A stretch of 10,166 nt of DNA. Origin: Bacillota bacterium (GTDB lineage Bacteria; Bacillota; Clostridia; Oscillospirales; Ruminococcaceae). The stretch is taken from the NCBI GenBank assembly GCA_023396215.1, contig JAEWWW010000077.1, positions 1-10,166 of the forward strand. Direction: 5' to 3'. The position numbers were made by a program, and so were the translations under genes. Shown here piece after piece: positions 1 through 5,946 of the stretch. The number at the start of each line of letters is the position of its first letter. Position 1 is the stretch's first letter. Under the pieces are notes generated by a model. The model was not told the DNA's origin. It was given only the letters and a program-made list of their open reading frames with translations, and searched no databases.

Positions 1-178
1 AATTGACACCCTTCACAAGCAAACCTATCCGCTCACCGCGAACAGGTTTAGAGGTATCGCCCCGTCGGCGCATGTCCGCCTGCGCGATATATTTTATATA
101 TCTGCTTTTTTGACAGGCTGTTTTAAAAGCCCATTCGCCTGCGGGCAATTACGGAAAATATGAAGAGGTGACAAACCC
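1..178 (+). other. Leader region upstream of the topoisomerase gene
   Basis: No complete gene is visible here. A frame open from base 2 to a TGA at 161-163 could encode 53 residues, but they resemble no protein I know, and in particular not the end of ParE, the usual upstream partner. Visible structure: an AT-only inverted repeat at 86-102 (GATATAT, 3-base centre, ATATATC), a GCGCA/TGCGC hairpin at 68-85, and an AAACCT/AGGTTT pair around 23-50. TTGACA at 110-115 looks like a -35 box, but I find no convincing -10 at 16-18 bp, so I do not call a promoter. The ribosome-binding site for the next gene (AGGTGA) is 7 bases before its ATG. Confidence 0.4.
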
Positions 179-2419
179 ATGCCCCCCAAAAAGAAAAAAG
201 ACGCCCCTGTTCCGAAAGGCGCCGTCACCGGCGGCTATATTGAAAACGCGGGCGAAGTGATAGAGCAACCGATTACCAGCACGCTGGAAGAAAACTACAT
301 GCCCTACGCCATGAGCGTGATTGTGTCGAGGGCGATACCCGAGATAGACGGCTTCAAGCCCTCGCACCGCAAAATCCTTTACACCATGTACAAGATGGGG
401 CTGCTGACCGGCTCGCGCACCAAATCGGCCAATGTGGTGGGGCAGACCATGCGCCTTAACCCCCACAGCGACGCTTCCATCTACGAAACGATGGTGCGGC
501 TGACCCGGGGCAACGAGTCGCTCATCTGCCCTTATGTCGACTCCAAGGGCAACTTTGGCAAGAGCTATTCGCGGGATATGGCCTATGCCGCTTCGCGCTA
601 CACCGAGGTGAAGCTGGAGCCGGTTTGCGCCGAGCTGTTTGAGGATATTGAGAAGGACACCGTCCCTTTTGTGGATAACTACGACAGCACCACCAAGGAG
701 CCCACCCTGTTGCCGGTGACCTTCCCTTCCCTTTTGGTCAACGCCAATGTGGGCATCGCGGTGGGTATGGCAAGCTCAATCTGCTCCTTTAATCTGGCAG
801 AGGTCTGCCAGACCACCGCAGCCCTGCTGAAAAACCCCGCCCACGATATCTTTGACACTTTGCAGGCCCCCGACTTCCCCGGCGGCGGGCAGATTTTGTA
901 CGACCGCGGCGAGCTGGAAAAGATTTATGACACCGGCCGCGGCTCGGTGCGGGTGCGGTGCAACTACAGCTACGACAAGGCCGGCAACTGCATTGAGATT
1001 ACCGAAATTCCCCCCACCACCACGGTGGAGGCGATTATGGATAAGGCTGTTGACCTGATTAAAAAGGGCAGCATCCGCGAGATTGCCGACATGCGGGATG
1101 AAACCGACCTTGGCGGCCTTAAGCTGACCATCGACCTCAAGCGGGGGGTAGACCCCGAAAAGCTGATGCAGAAGCTCTGCCGCATGACCCCGCTGGAGGA
1201 CACCTTCTCCTGCAACTTTAACCTGCTGATTGACGGCGGCCCCCAGGTGCTGGGCATCCGCCCCATGCTGGAGCACTGGTGCAGCTTCCGCCGCGGGTGT
1301 GTGGCGCGCAGGGTGGGCTTTGACCTTGGCAAGCGCAAGGAGAAGCTGCATCTGCTCAAGGGGCTGGAGAAAATCCTGCTGGACATTGACCGGGCGGTTA
1401 AAATCGTGCGCGAAACCGAATCGGAGCGGGAGGTTGTGCCCAACCTGATGATTGGCTTCGGCATCGACCAGATTCAGGCCGAGTATGTGGCCGAAATCCG
1501 CCTGCGGCACCTGAACCGGGAGTACATCTTAAACCGCACCAAGGAGATTGCCGGTCTGCTGGAGGATATCGCCCGGATGGAGGAGATTTTATCCGACCGG
1601 CGCAAGATTGACCGCATCATCATCGACCAACTGCTGGAGGTGGCCAAAAAGTACGGCAGGCCCCGCCGCAGCCAGATTGTATACGAGGCCCCCGCCACCA
1701 CGGCCGACGCCGAGGAGGAGGTTGCCGACTATCCGGTGCATCTCTTCTTTACCAGAGAGGGGTATTTCAAGAAAATTACCCCGCAGTCGCTGCGCATGAG
1801 CGGCGAGCAGAAGCTTAAGGAGGGCGACGCTGTGGTGCAGGAGTGTGAAGCCACCAACGCGGCGCACCTGCTCTTCTTCTCAGACAGGGGGCAGGTCTAC
1901 AAGGCCCGCGCCGCCGACTTTGAGGACACCAAGGCCAGCGTCATGGGGGATTATATCCCCGCCAAGCTGGGGATGGACGAGGGCGAAAACGCCATTTATA
2001 TGGCGGTGACCGGCGATTACAAGGGCTTTATGTTCTTTGTGTTTGAAAACGGCAAAGCCTCCAAGGTGAACATGGAGGCCTATGAAACCAAAACCAAGCG
2101 GCGCAAGCTGCTGGGCGCTTACAGCACCAAGTCGCCGCTGGTGATGGCCGAATATATCGCCGAGGATAAGGATTACCTGCTGACCAGCACCGCCGGGCGG
2201 ATGCTGATTGCGGGCAGCGGAGCCATCGCCCCCAAAACCACCCGGGATACCCAGGGTGTAGCTGTGATGACACTGAAAAAGAATATCCGGGTTGCTTCGG
2301 TGGCGCCGCTGACCGAGGCCAACAGCCCCGCAAGCCCCCACCGCTACCGCACCAAAACGCTGCCCGCCGCCGGCAGTATGCCCCGCAGCGAGGATTTTGG
2401 GGAGCAGCTCAAGCTATAA
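179..2419 (+). CDS. parC: DNA topoisomerase IV subunit A (ParC/GyrA family)
   Basis: Breakage-reunion subunit of a type IIA topoisomerase, which with the ATPase subunit ParE passes one duplex through another to decatenate and relax the chromosome. The 746-residue protein has a lysine-rich start, then the winged-helix core (about 35-160) with GFKPSHRK at 58-65 and the catalytic tyrosine Y141 in ASRYTEVKL. The intercalating isoleucine is in GIAVGMA (I193). The tower and coiled-coil arms run to about 500, and a beta-pinwheel C-terminal domain from about 518. No canonical GyrA box (QRRGGKG-like) is visible, which favours ParC over GyrA. In the quinolone-resistance region the sequence is PHSDASIYE, so A99 sits where GyrA usually has serine, and E103 at the acidic position. 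An AGGTGA site 7 bases upstream supports the ATG at 179. The parE partner is not in the window. The family is certain; the ParC rather than GyrA assignment is an inference. Confidence 0.93.
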   Translation: MPPKKKKDAPVPKGAVTGGYIENAGEVIEQPITSTLEENYMPYAMSVIVSRAIPEIDGFKPSHRKILYTMYKMGLLTGSRTKSANVVGQTMRLNPHSDASIYETMVRLTRGNESLICPYVDSKGNFGKSYSRDMAYAASRYTEVKLEPVCAELFEDIEKDTVPFVDNYDSTTKEPTLLPVTFPSLLVNANVGIAVGMASSICSFNLAEVCQTTAALLKNPAHDIFDTLQAPDFPGGGQILYDRGELEKIYDTGRGSVRVRCNYSYDKAGNCIEITEIPPTTTVEAIMDKAVDLIKKGSIREIADMRDETDLGGLKLTIDLKRGVDPEKLMQKLCRMTPLEDTFSCNFNLLIDGGPQVLGIRPMLEHWCSFRRGCVARRVGFDLGKRKEKLHLLKGLEKILLDIDRAVKIVRETESEREVVPNLMIGFGIDQIQAEYVAEIRLRHLNREYILNRTKEIAGLLEDIARMEEILSDRRKIDRIIIDQLLEVAKKYGRPRRSQIVYEAPATTADAEEEVADYPVHLFFTREGYFKKITPQSLRMSGEQKLKEGDAVVQECEATNAAHLLFFSDRGQVYKARAADFEDTKASVMGDYIPAKLGMDEGENAIYMAVTGDYKGFMFFVFENGKASKVNMEAYETKTKRRKLLGAYSTKSPLVMAEYIAEDKDYLLTSTAGRMLIAGSGAIAPKTTRDTQGVAVMTLKKNIRVASVAPLTEANSPASPHRYRTKTLPAAGSMPRSEDFGEQLKL

Positions 2420-2445
2420 AACCATATAAGCAAATAAAGTGAGGG

Positions 2446-2490
2446 GAAAGGGAGCCGCCCGGTTTGGGTAGCTCTCTTTCTGGTCTTATT
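2446..2490 (+). terminator. Probable terminator of the topoisomerase gene
   Basis: GAAAGGGAGC (2446-2455) pairs with GCTCTCTTTC (2471-2480), giving 10 bp with one G-U wobble. CCC/GGG pairing is possible inside the 15-base loop. The tail (TGGTCTTATT) has only scattered T residues, so termination may be inefficient. The position, 27 bp after the stop codon, fits a transcript end. Confidence 0.5.
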
Positions 2491-2510
2491 ATCTGTAAAA
2501 TTTTGAGAGG

Positions 2511-2548
2511 GAAAGCACCTGCACCGCCATGGGCGGACGGCAGCTTTC
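2511..2548 (+). repeat. GC-rich imperfect hairpin after the terminator
   Basis: Three nested paired segments are visible: GAAAG/CTTTC (2511-2515 with 2544-2548), CTG/CAG (2519-2521 with 2541-2543) and CCGCC/GGCGG (2524-2528 with 2532-2536, loop ATG). There is no T-run after it. A weaker TTGAAAA/TTTTCAA pair lies at 2574-2597. Function unknown; it could be an extended 3' end of the upstream mRNA or part of an unannotated RNA. Confidence 0.4.
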
Positions 2549-2631
2549 GGCGCTCTGAAGCCCGCCGCAGCGGTTGAAAACAGACAGCCTTTTTCAAGAA
2601 AATTGATTTTTCTATCTTATATTCAGATTAT

Positions 2632-2659
2632 TTGCGTCTGCATCATACAATAATACAAT
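2632..2659 (+). promoter_or_regulatory. Possible sigma-A promoter reading right
   Basis: TTGCGT (2632-2637), a 16-bp spacer and TACAAT (2654-2659) lie in a local AT-rich patch. The -10 matches five of six consensus bases and the -35 three of six. No rightward gene follows; a transcript would start near 2666, enter the hairpin-rich stretch and run antisense to the XRE regulator gene. Weak on its own. Confidence 0.3.
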
Positions 2660-2671
2660 ATATGTTTTTTA

Positions 2672-2819
2672 AAGGGCGGCAACCGCTGTGGGTTCGTCCT
2701 TCGGCGCAGGCTTTTATCTTACAGGGGCGGCTAAAGCCCGCATATTTTGTACGCCTGCCTTATACACATATAGTACAAGCCCCCGCGGCCTGTATGGAAC
2801 AGCGCCCCCTAGCGGGGGG
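2672..2819. other. Hairpin-rich intergenic region, possible structured RNA
   Basis: No gene is found between 2420 and 2808. In this part several stems can be drawn in succession. AAGGGCG (2672-2678) pairs with CGTCCTT (2695-2701), enclosing AACC/GGTT (2681-2684 with 2691-2694). GCAGGC/GCCTGC (2706-2711 with 2753-2758) encloses GGGC/GCCC (2725-2728 with 2736-2739). TTGTAC/GTACAA is at 2747-2752 and 2773-2778, overlapping as an alternative. CTGT/ACAG is at 2790-2802, and CCCCC/GGGGG at 2805-2818 spans the stop codon of the XRE gene. No uracil run follows on either strand, so a simple terminator is not evident. It could be the 3' UTR of the XRE gene, a rightward RNA, or chance pairing in GC-rich sequence. 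Confidence 0.35.
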
Positions 2820-3099
2820 ATGGCTTGAGCAGCTCGGCCAGCTGCGCCAGCACCTGCTGCTGCTCCGGGGTAAGGCCCGAAATGTCGATGGTTCTTTTTT
2901 TCGTTACACCCAGCAGGTAGTCGGTAGAAACGCCAAAGATGCTTGCAAAGTTGATGAGTATGTCGTAAGAAGGGTAGCGTGAAGAAGTTTCATAAGCCGA
3001 AACTACCGATTTGGTAACACCGACGCGGCGCGCCAGTTGGATCTGAGTCAAGCCTTTTTCCTTACGCAAGGCTTTTAACCGTTGACCAAAATCAACCAT
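2809..3099 (-). CDS. Small XRE-family transcriptional regulator
   Basis: A 96-residue protein with a Cro/CI-type helix-turn-helix filling residues 6-60. Helix 2 is about TQIQLARRV (18-26) and the recognition helix about TKSVVSAYE (29-37), followed by the typical GVSTDYLLG end of the domain (56-64). A short tail (about 70-90, ISGLTPEQQQVLAQLAELL) is probably an oligomerisation helix. There is no peptidase, cupin or sensor domain, so the ligand or signal cannot be deduced. GAGG seven bases before the ATG supports the start at 3099. The gene is divergent from the 67-residue ORF at 3225 across 125 bp, a common layout for a repressor controlling itself and its neighbour (inference). I see no clear promoter for it on the minus strand and no unmistakable operator palindrome. 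The family is certain, the target unknown. Confidence 0.88.
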   Translation of the reverse strand: MVDFGQRLKALRKEKGLTQIQLARRVGVTKSVVSAYETSSRYPSYDILINFASIFGVSTDYLLGVTKKRTIDISGLTPEQQQVLAQLAELLKPSPR

Positions 3100-3170
3100 A
3101 CCTATCCCTCACTTCTCTTTTAGTGTATCGGAGTAAAGGCTTGATAGGGAGAAACAATGTACACTTTTAG

Positions 3171-3199
3171 TTGACTTTATTGCCCTGTGTCAGTAATAT
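3171..3199 (+). promoter_or_regulatory. Candidate promoter for the 67-residue ORF
   Basis: TTGACT (3171-3176), a 17-bp spacer and TAATAT (3194-3199). The -35 matches five of six bases and the -10 four of six. The start site would be near 3206, leaving a leader of about 20 nt that is mostly the ribosome-binding site (GGAAAGGGG). It lies in the region shared with the divergent XRE gene, so repression by that protein is plausible. Confidence 0.45.
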
Positions 3200-3224
3200 T
3201 TTGTTGGAAAGGGGTTGAACCATT

Positions 3225-3428
3225 GTGGAACATGATTTTGAAGCAGCTTTTAGCCGCTATCTGGACCACGAGGACTATGACCAGGCGGAAAACGCGCTTT
3301 TTAACATGATGAGAATGGCGTTTAAAGCGGGATGGTGTGCCGCCGGCGGCAGCCTGCATACCGATATGGAGGTGTGTGATATATGCAGGCAGGGTCAGAT
3401 AAAAACACCTCAGGCGGCCAAAAGATAG
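3225..3428 (+). CDS. Small protein of unknown function
   Basis: I do not recognise this 67-residue protein. It starts with GTG, and GGAAAGGGG ends about 10 bases upstream, which supports translation. The N-terminal half is acidic and helical-looking (HDFEAAFSRYLDHEDYDQAE), then an amphipathic stretch NALFNMMRMAFKAGW, then a Gly/Ala turn (CAAGG, 38-42) and a C-terminal part with a single CxxC (C51, C54). C38 and H45 lie nearby and could complete a metal site, but that is a guess. The tail is basic. There is no signal peptide or membrane segment. It is divergent from the XRE regulator and ends before the shared terminator at 3562, so it is probably a single-gene unit. Could be an accessory gene controlled by that regulator; it could also be a chance ORF, but RBS, promoter and terminator together argue against this. 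Confidence 0.6.
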   Translation: MEHDFEAAFSRYLDHEDYDQAENALFNMMRMAFKAGWCAAGGSLHTDMEVCDICRQGQIKTPQAAKR

Positions 3429-3561
3429 CATGACCAGGGCAAAAATGGGTGGCATTCGGGAAAAGGGAATGGTAAAAGGGCAGCGCAGGCCGGTCGCTTG
3501 ACGGTAAGATGCCCCGCCGAACCTGCCGGTATGCCCCCTGTATTTTTTTTATTTTGACTGC

Positions 3562-3610
3562 AAAAAGCCTCCCAAAGCGCGGACAGCCGCTGCGTTTTGG
3601 GAGGCTTTTT
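3562..3610. terminator. Strong bidirectional rho-independent terminator
   Basis: AAAAAGCCTCCCAAA (3562-3576) pairs perfectly with TTTGGGAGGCTTTTT (3596-3610), extended inward by GCGC/GCGT with one wobble. The stem is about 19 bp with an 11-base loop. Runs of five T follow on both strands. It serves the convergent end of the leftward fakA gene (stop at 3660) and of the rightward 67-residue ORF. The stretch 3429-3561 between ORF and terminator shows only small imperfect hairpins and a T-rich run at 3542-3554. Confidence 0.9.
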
Positions 3611-3659
3611 CAGTTTGGTTCCAAAATGCGAAGGCTTGGGCGGCAGGCCGCCAGCAGCT

Positions 3660-5303
3660 TTATTCCACCGAAAGGATGATATAGTAAACAGGCTGCCCGC
3701 CGGGAATCAGGGTGATTTCCACATCGGGGTGGGTGCGCTGGCGCACCGCGGCTTCCACCTGCGCCGCCTGCTCCTCGGTGACGTCCTCGCCATAGATGAT
3801 GGTGATAAAGGCGGAATCCTTCTTGGTCAGCGACTTGGCAAGGCGGGCGGCCGCCTTGGGCAGGTCCTGCTCGGTAAAGGCCAGCTTGCCGTTTTCAAGG
3901 CCCAGCAGCTCGCCTTCCTTAATCTTATGGCCGTCAAAATCGCTGTCGCGGGCGGCAAAGGTCACCATACCGGTGCCCACCTTATCGGCCGCCTTGCCCA
4001 TGGCGACAAGGTTTTCTTCGGCGCTCATGCCGGGGTCAAAGGCCAGCATAGCCGAAAGCCCCTGCGGGATGGTTCTGGTGGGCAGCACCTTGACCTGCCG
4101 GTCGGTCAGCTTGACCGTCTGCTCGGCAGCCATGATGATGTTTTTGTTGTTGGGCAGCACAAACACCGTTTTGGCGGGGGTGGCGTTAATCGCCTTGAGA
4201 ATATCGTCGGTGGAGGGGTTCATAGTCTGGCCGCCGCTGACCACATTGGTGGCGCCCAAATCGATGAACAGCTGGCGAACCCCCTCGCCTGCCGCAACCG
4301 CCACAAAGCCGTATTCGATGTCGGGGTCAACCGGCACATACTCCAAATTCTGCTGCTTTTCCTTGGCAATCTGCTTCTGGGTGGCGTGCTGCTCCCGCAT
4401 GTTTTCAATCTTAATCTTGGTGAGCTGACCCATGGTGAGCGCCTTCTGCATCGCCTTGCCGGGGTCGTCGGTATGCACATGGCATTTGATAATCTCTTCG
4501 TCATCCACCACCACAACGCTGTCGCCGATGGATTCCAGATAGGCGCGCAGGGTCAGGGCGTTCTGCTCGCCCTCCTTGAGCACGATGAACTCGGTGCAGT
4601 AGGTGAAGGTGATTTCGCCCTCGTATTCGCCCGCGGCGTTGCGCTCGTTGTCAAAGGCGACCTCCCGGGCGGGCTGGTCCTGAGGCTCAATGATGCCCTT
4701 GCCCTCAAAGACCTGCTGCATCCCTTCAAAGATATAGAGCAGGCCCTGCCCGCCGGCGTCTACCACCCCGGCTTTTTTCAGCACCGGCAGCAGCTCCGGG
4801 GTGCTTGCCAGCGCCTCGGCCCCTGCCTGCATCACCTCTGACCAGAGGCCGGCAACGTCCAACTGGTCGCCGTCATACTCCCTCACCCGCTCGGCGGCCA
4901 CGCGGGCCACCGTCAGGATGGTACCCTCGGTGGGCTTCATCACCGCCTTGTAGGCAGACTCCACCCCCAGCGCCAGCGCCCCCGCCATATCGGAAGCCCC
5001 GGCCTGGCGGCCGGTCAGCCCCCGGGCAAAGCCACGGAACAGCAACGAAAGGATAACCCCCGAGTTGCCTCTGGCGCCCCGCAGCAGCGCCGAAGCGGCT
5101 GTTTTCGCCACCTCCTGCACCCCCACGTCGTCGGGCAGCCGCTCCAGCTCCCGCTTGGCGTTGCCGATGGTCATGCTCATATTGGTGCCGGTGTCGCCGT
5201 CGGGCACCGGGAAAACGTTGAGGGAATCCACCTGCTGCTTATGGTTGGCGATATGATTCGCGCCAGAGATAATGGCATCTCTGAGTATATTTCCTTTAAT
5301 CAT
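3660..5303 (-). CDS. fakA: Fatty acid kinase catalytic subunit FakA (YloV, DAK2/DegV-linked)
   Basis: Cytoplasmic kinase that phosphorylates fatty acids presented by a FakB (DegV-family) carrier, giving acyl-phosphate for phospholipid synthesis. The chosen start gives 547 residues, the usual size. Residues 1 to about 200 are the DhaL/DAK2 nucleotide-binding domain, with NVFPVPDGDTGTN (29-41, metal-binding aspartates D35 and D37), RGARGNSG (75-82) and VDAGGQGL (181-188). The middle domain has YCTEF (235-239) and CHVHTDDPG (274-282); C236, H275 and H277 match the zinc ligands reported for this domain in the family (from memory). The C-terminal third is the FakB-interacting part. The ATG at 5303 has AGGAG ten bases upstream; the in-frame ATG at 5312 is only one base from that site, so I prefer 5303. 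It follows the Asp23 gene by about 39 bp, the conserved yloU-yloV pairing. No fakB is in the window. Confidence 0.93.
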   Translation of the reverse strand: MIKGNILRDAIISGANHIANHKQQVDSLNVFPVPDGDTGTNMSMTIGNAKRELERLPDDVGVQEVAKTAASALLRGARGNSGVILSLLFRGFARGLTGRQAGASDMAGALALGVESAYKAVMKPTEGTILTVARVAAERVREYDGDQLDVAGLWSEVMQAGAEALASTPELLPVLKKAGVVDAGGQGLLYIFEGMQQVFEGKGIIEPQDQPAREVAFDNERNAAGEYEGEITFTYCTEFIVLKEGEQNALTLRAYLESIGDSVVVVDDEEIIKCHVHTDDPGKAMQKALTMGQLTKIKIENMREQHATQKQIAKEKQQNLEYVPVDPDIEYGFVAVAAGEGVRQLFIDLGATNVVSGGQTMNPSTDDILKAINATPAKTVFVLPNNKNIIMAAEQTVKLTDRQVKVLPTRTIPQGLSAMLAFDPGMSAEENLVAMGKAADKVGTGMVTFAARDSDFDGHKIKEGELLGLENGKLAFTEQDLPKAAARLAKSLTKKDSAFITIIYGEDVTEEQAAQVEAAVRQRTHPDVEITLIPGGQPVYYIILSVE

Positions 5304-5342
5304 GCTGTTCATTCTCCTAGTCAGATATTTAGACGGCGGGGC

Positions 5343-5696
5343 TTATTGGGGCTTCATGGCGTCTACATAGACGTTGACCTTAGAAACCTCGAAGCCGGTT
5401 GCATCCTCTACACAATATCTGACCTTGTGCACAATACTTTTTACAATTGCCGAGATGTTGATGCCGTAGGTTACCACGATGTGCAGGTCCACCACCAGCC
5501 TGCCGCCCACCGTGCGCACCCGCACCCCCTTGTCGGGAATCTCCTGCCGGGTAATCAGTTGGCGCAGCCCCTGAGAGGCGGTGGAGGTCACCATGCCCGA
5601 AACGCCGAAGCATTCCGACGCGGCATGACCCACCAGATTTGCAAAATAATCCTGGGATATCTCGATGGTTCCCAAACCTGTTTCAATCTTAACCAT
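5343..5696 (-). CDS. yloU: Asp23/Gls24 family protein (YloU)
   Basis: A 117-residue member of the Asp23/Gls24 family of small Firmicutes proteins linked to cell-envelope homeostasis; the molecular activity is unknown. The start MVKIETGLGTIEIS, the central GVRVRTVGGRLVVDLHIVV and the final VSKVNVYVDAM are typical of the family, whose fold alternates beta strands and two helices. No membrane segment. The reading frame is open further upstream, but those residues are encoded by the inverted repeat and leader and do not look native, so I take the ATG at 5696. Its Shine-Dalgarno (AAAGGA, minus strand of 5709-5714) is about 12 bases away, rather far. An in-frame ATG at 5708 abuts that site directly and is less likely. 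The gene pairs with fakA/yloV downstream, as in Bacillus and Clostridia. Expression is probably limited by the RBS-covering repeat described separately. Confidence 0.9.
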   Translation of the reverse strand: MVKIETGLGTIEISQDYFANLVGHAASECFGVSGMVTSTASQGLRQLITRQEIPDKGVRVRTVGGRLVVDLHIVVTYGINISAIVKSIVHKVRYCVEDATGFEVSKVNVYVDAMKPQ

Positions 5697-5699
5697 ACT

Positions 5700-5759
5700 A
5701 AAGACCATTCCTTTCACTTTTGTTTCGGCACAAGCAGACCATGAAAAGGAATGGTCTTT
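5700..5759 (-). promoter_or_regulatory. Inverted repeat covering the yloU ribosome-binding site; possible RNA switch
   Basis: In the leftward mRNA, AAAGACCAUUCCUUU (from 5759-5745) can pair perfectly over 15 bp with AAAGGAAUGGUCUUU (from 5714-5700). The second arm contains the Shine-Dalgarno AAAGGA and ends 3 bases before the ATG at 5696, so pairing would block ribosome entry. The first arm can instead pair over 7 bp with AUGGUCU (from 5742-5736), a nearer partner made first in transcription; that fold leaves the ribosome site free. Seen as rightward RNA, the short hairpin is followed by TTTTT and would look like a weak terminator, but no rightward gene ends here. Confidence 0.55.
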
Positions 5760-5767
5760 TTGTGTAT

Positions 5768-5895
5768 CAATCCGCGGTTCCCGCCGCAGGCGGGGAGCGA
5801 TTGGCACATGACGGTTTCGCGTGATTTTTCACGCGGAACTCCGTTGCGGTATTGCTGCCACCATGCAGTCAGACATTCCTTGCTGTATTTAGCAA
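5768..5895 (-). other. Structured leader upstream of yloU
   Basis: The 250 bp between the solute-binding protein gene and yloU hold no ORF of merit but several hairpins. CAATC/GATTG (5768-5772 with 5799-5803) encloses CCCGCC/GGCGGG (5780-5785 with 5789-5794, loop GCA). CGCGTGA/TCACGCG (5818-5824 with 5829-5835) has a TTTT loop in the plus-strand reading. TTGCT/AGCAA is at 5880-5895. None has a uracil run on the minus strand. I find no convincing sigma-A promoter for yloU here, so the transcript may start further upstream or use another sigma factor. Confidence 0.4.
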
Positions 5896-5946
5896 TCTAT
5901 TGGCAAGCCGCCCGGCAACTTTGCGGGCGAAAAAATGTAACAACTA

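Noticed and set aside
2..163. Open frame running in from the left edge, possibly the end of an upstream gene
   Set aside because: The 53 residues match no known C-terminus that I recognise, including ParE, and the stretch contains AT-only and GC hairpins typical of intergenic DNA.
776..1510. Leftward open frame inside the topoisomerase gene
   Set aside because: Antisense shadow of a certain gene, no ribosome-binding site and no family resemblance.
2420..2808. tRNA, riboswitch or small mobile element in the gap
   Set aside because: No cloverleaf with a T-arm consensus, no known aptamer core, no terminal repeats with target duplications could be recognised by eye.
3430..3501. ORF of 23 codons directly after the 67-residue gene
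   Set aside because: Very short, no ribosome-binding site, and no recognisable sequence; it lies between the stop codon and the terminator.
3597..4841. Long rightward open frame opposite fakA
   Set aside because: His/Gly/Leu-rich composition typical of the reverse strand of a GC-rich gene; the leftward fakA frame carries all family motifs.
5736..5762. Rightward terminator (AGACCAT/ATGGTCT followed by T residues)
   Set aside because: No rightward gene lies between 3610 and this point; the repeat is better explained as part of the leftward yloU leader, though a role against antisense transcription cannot be excluded.
5697..5807. N-terminal extension of the Asp23 protein to 5807
   Set aside because: The extra residues are encoded by the inverted repeat and leader, lack a ribosome site and are not part of the family's N-terminus.
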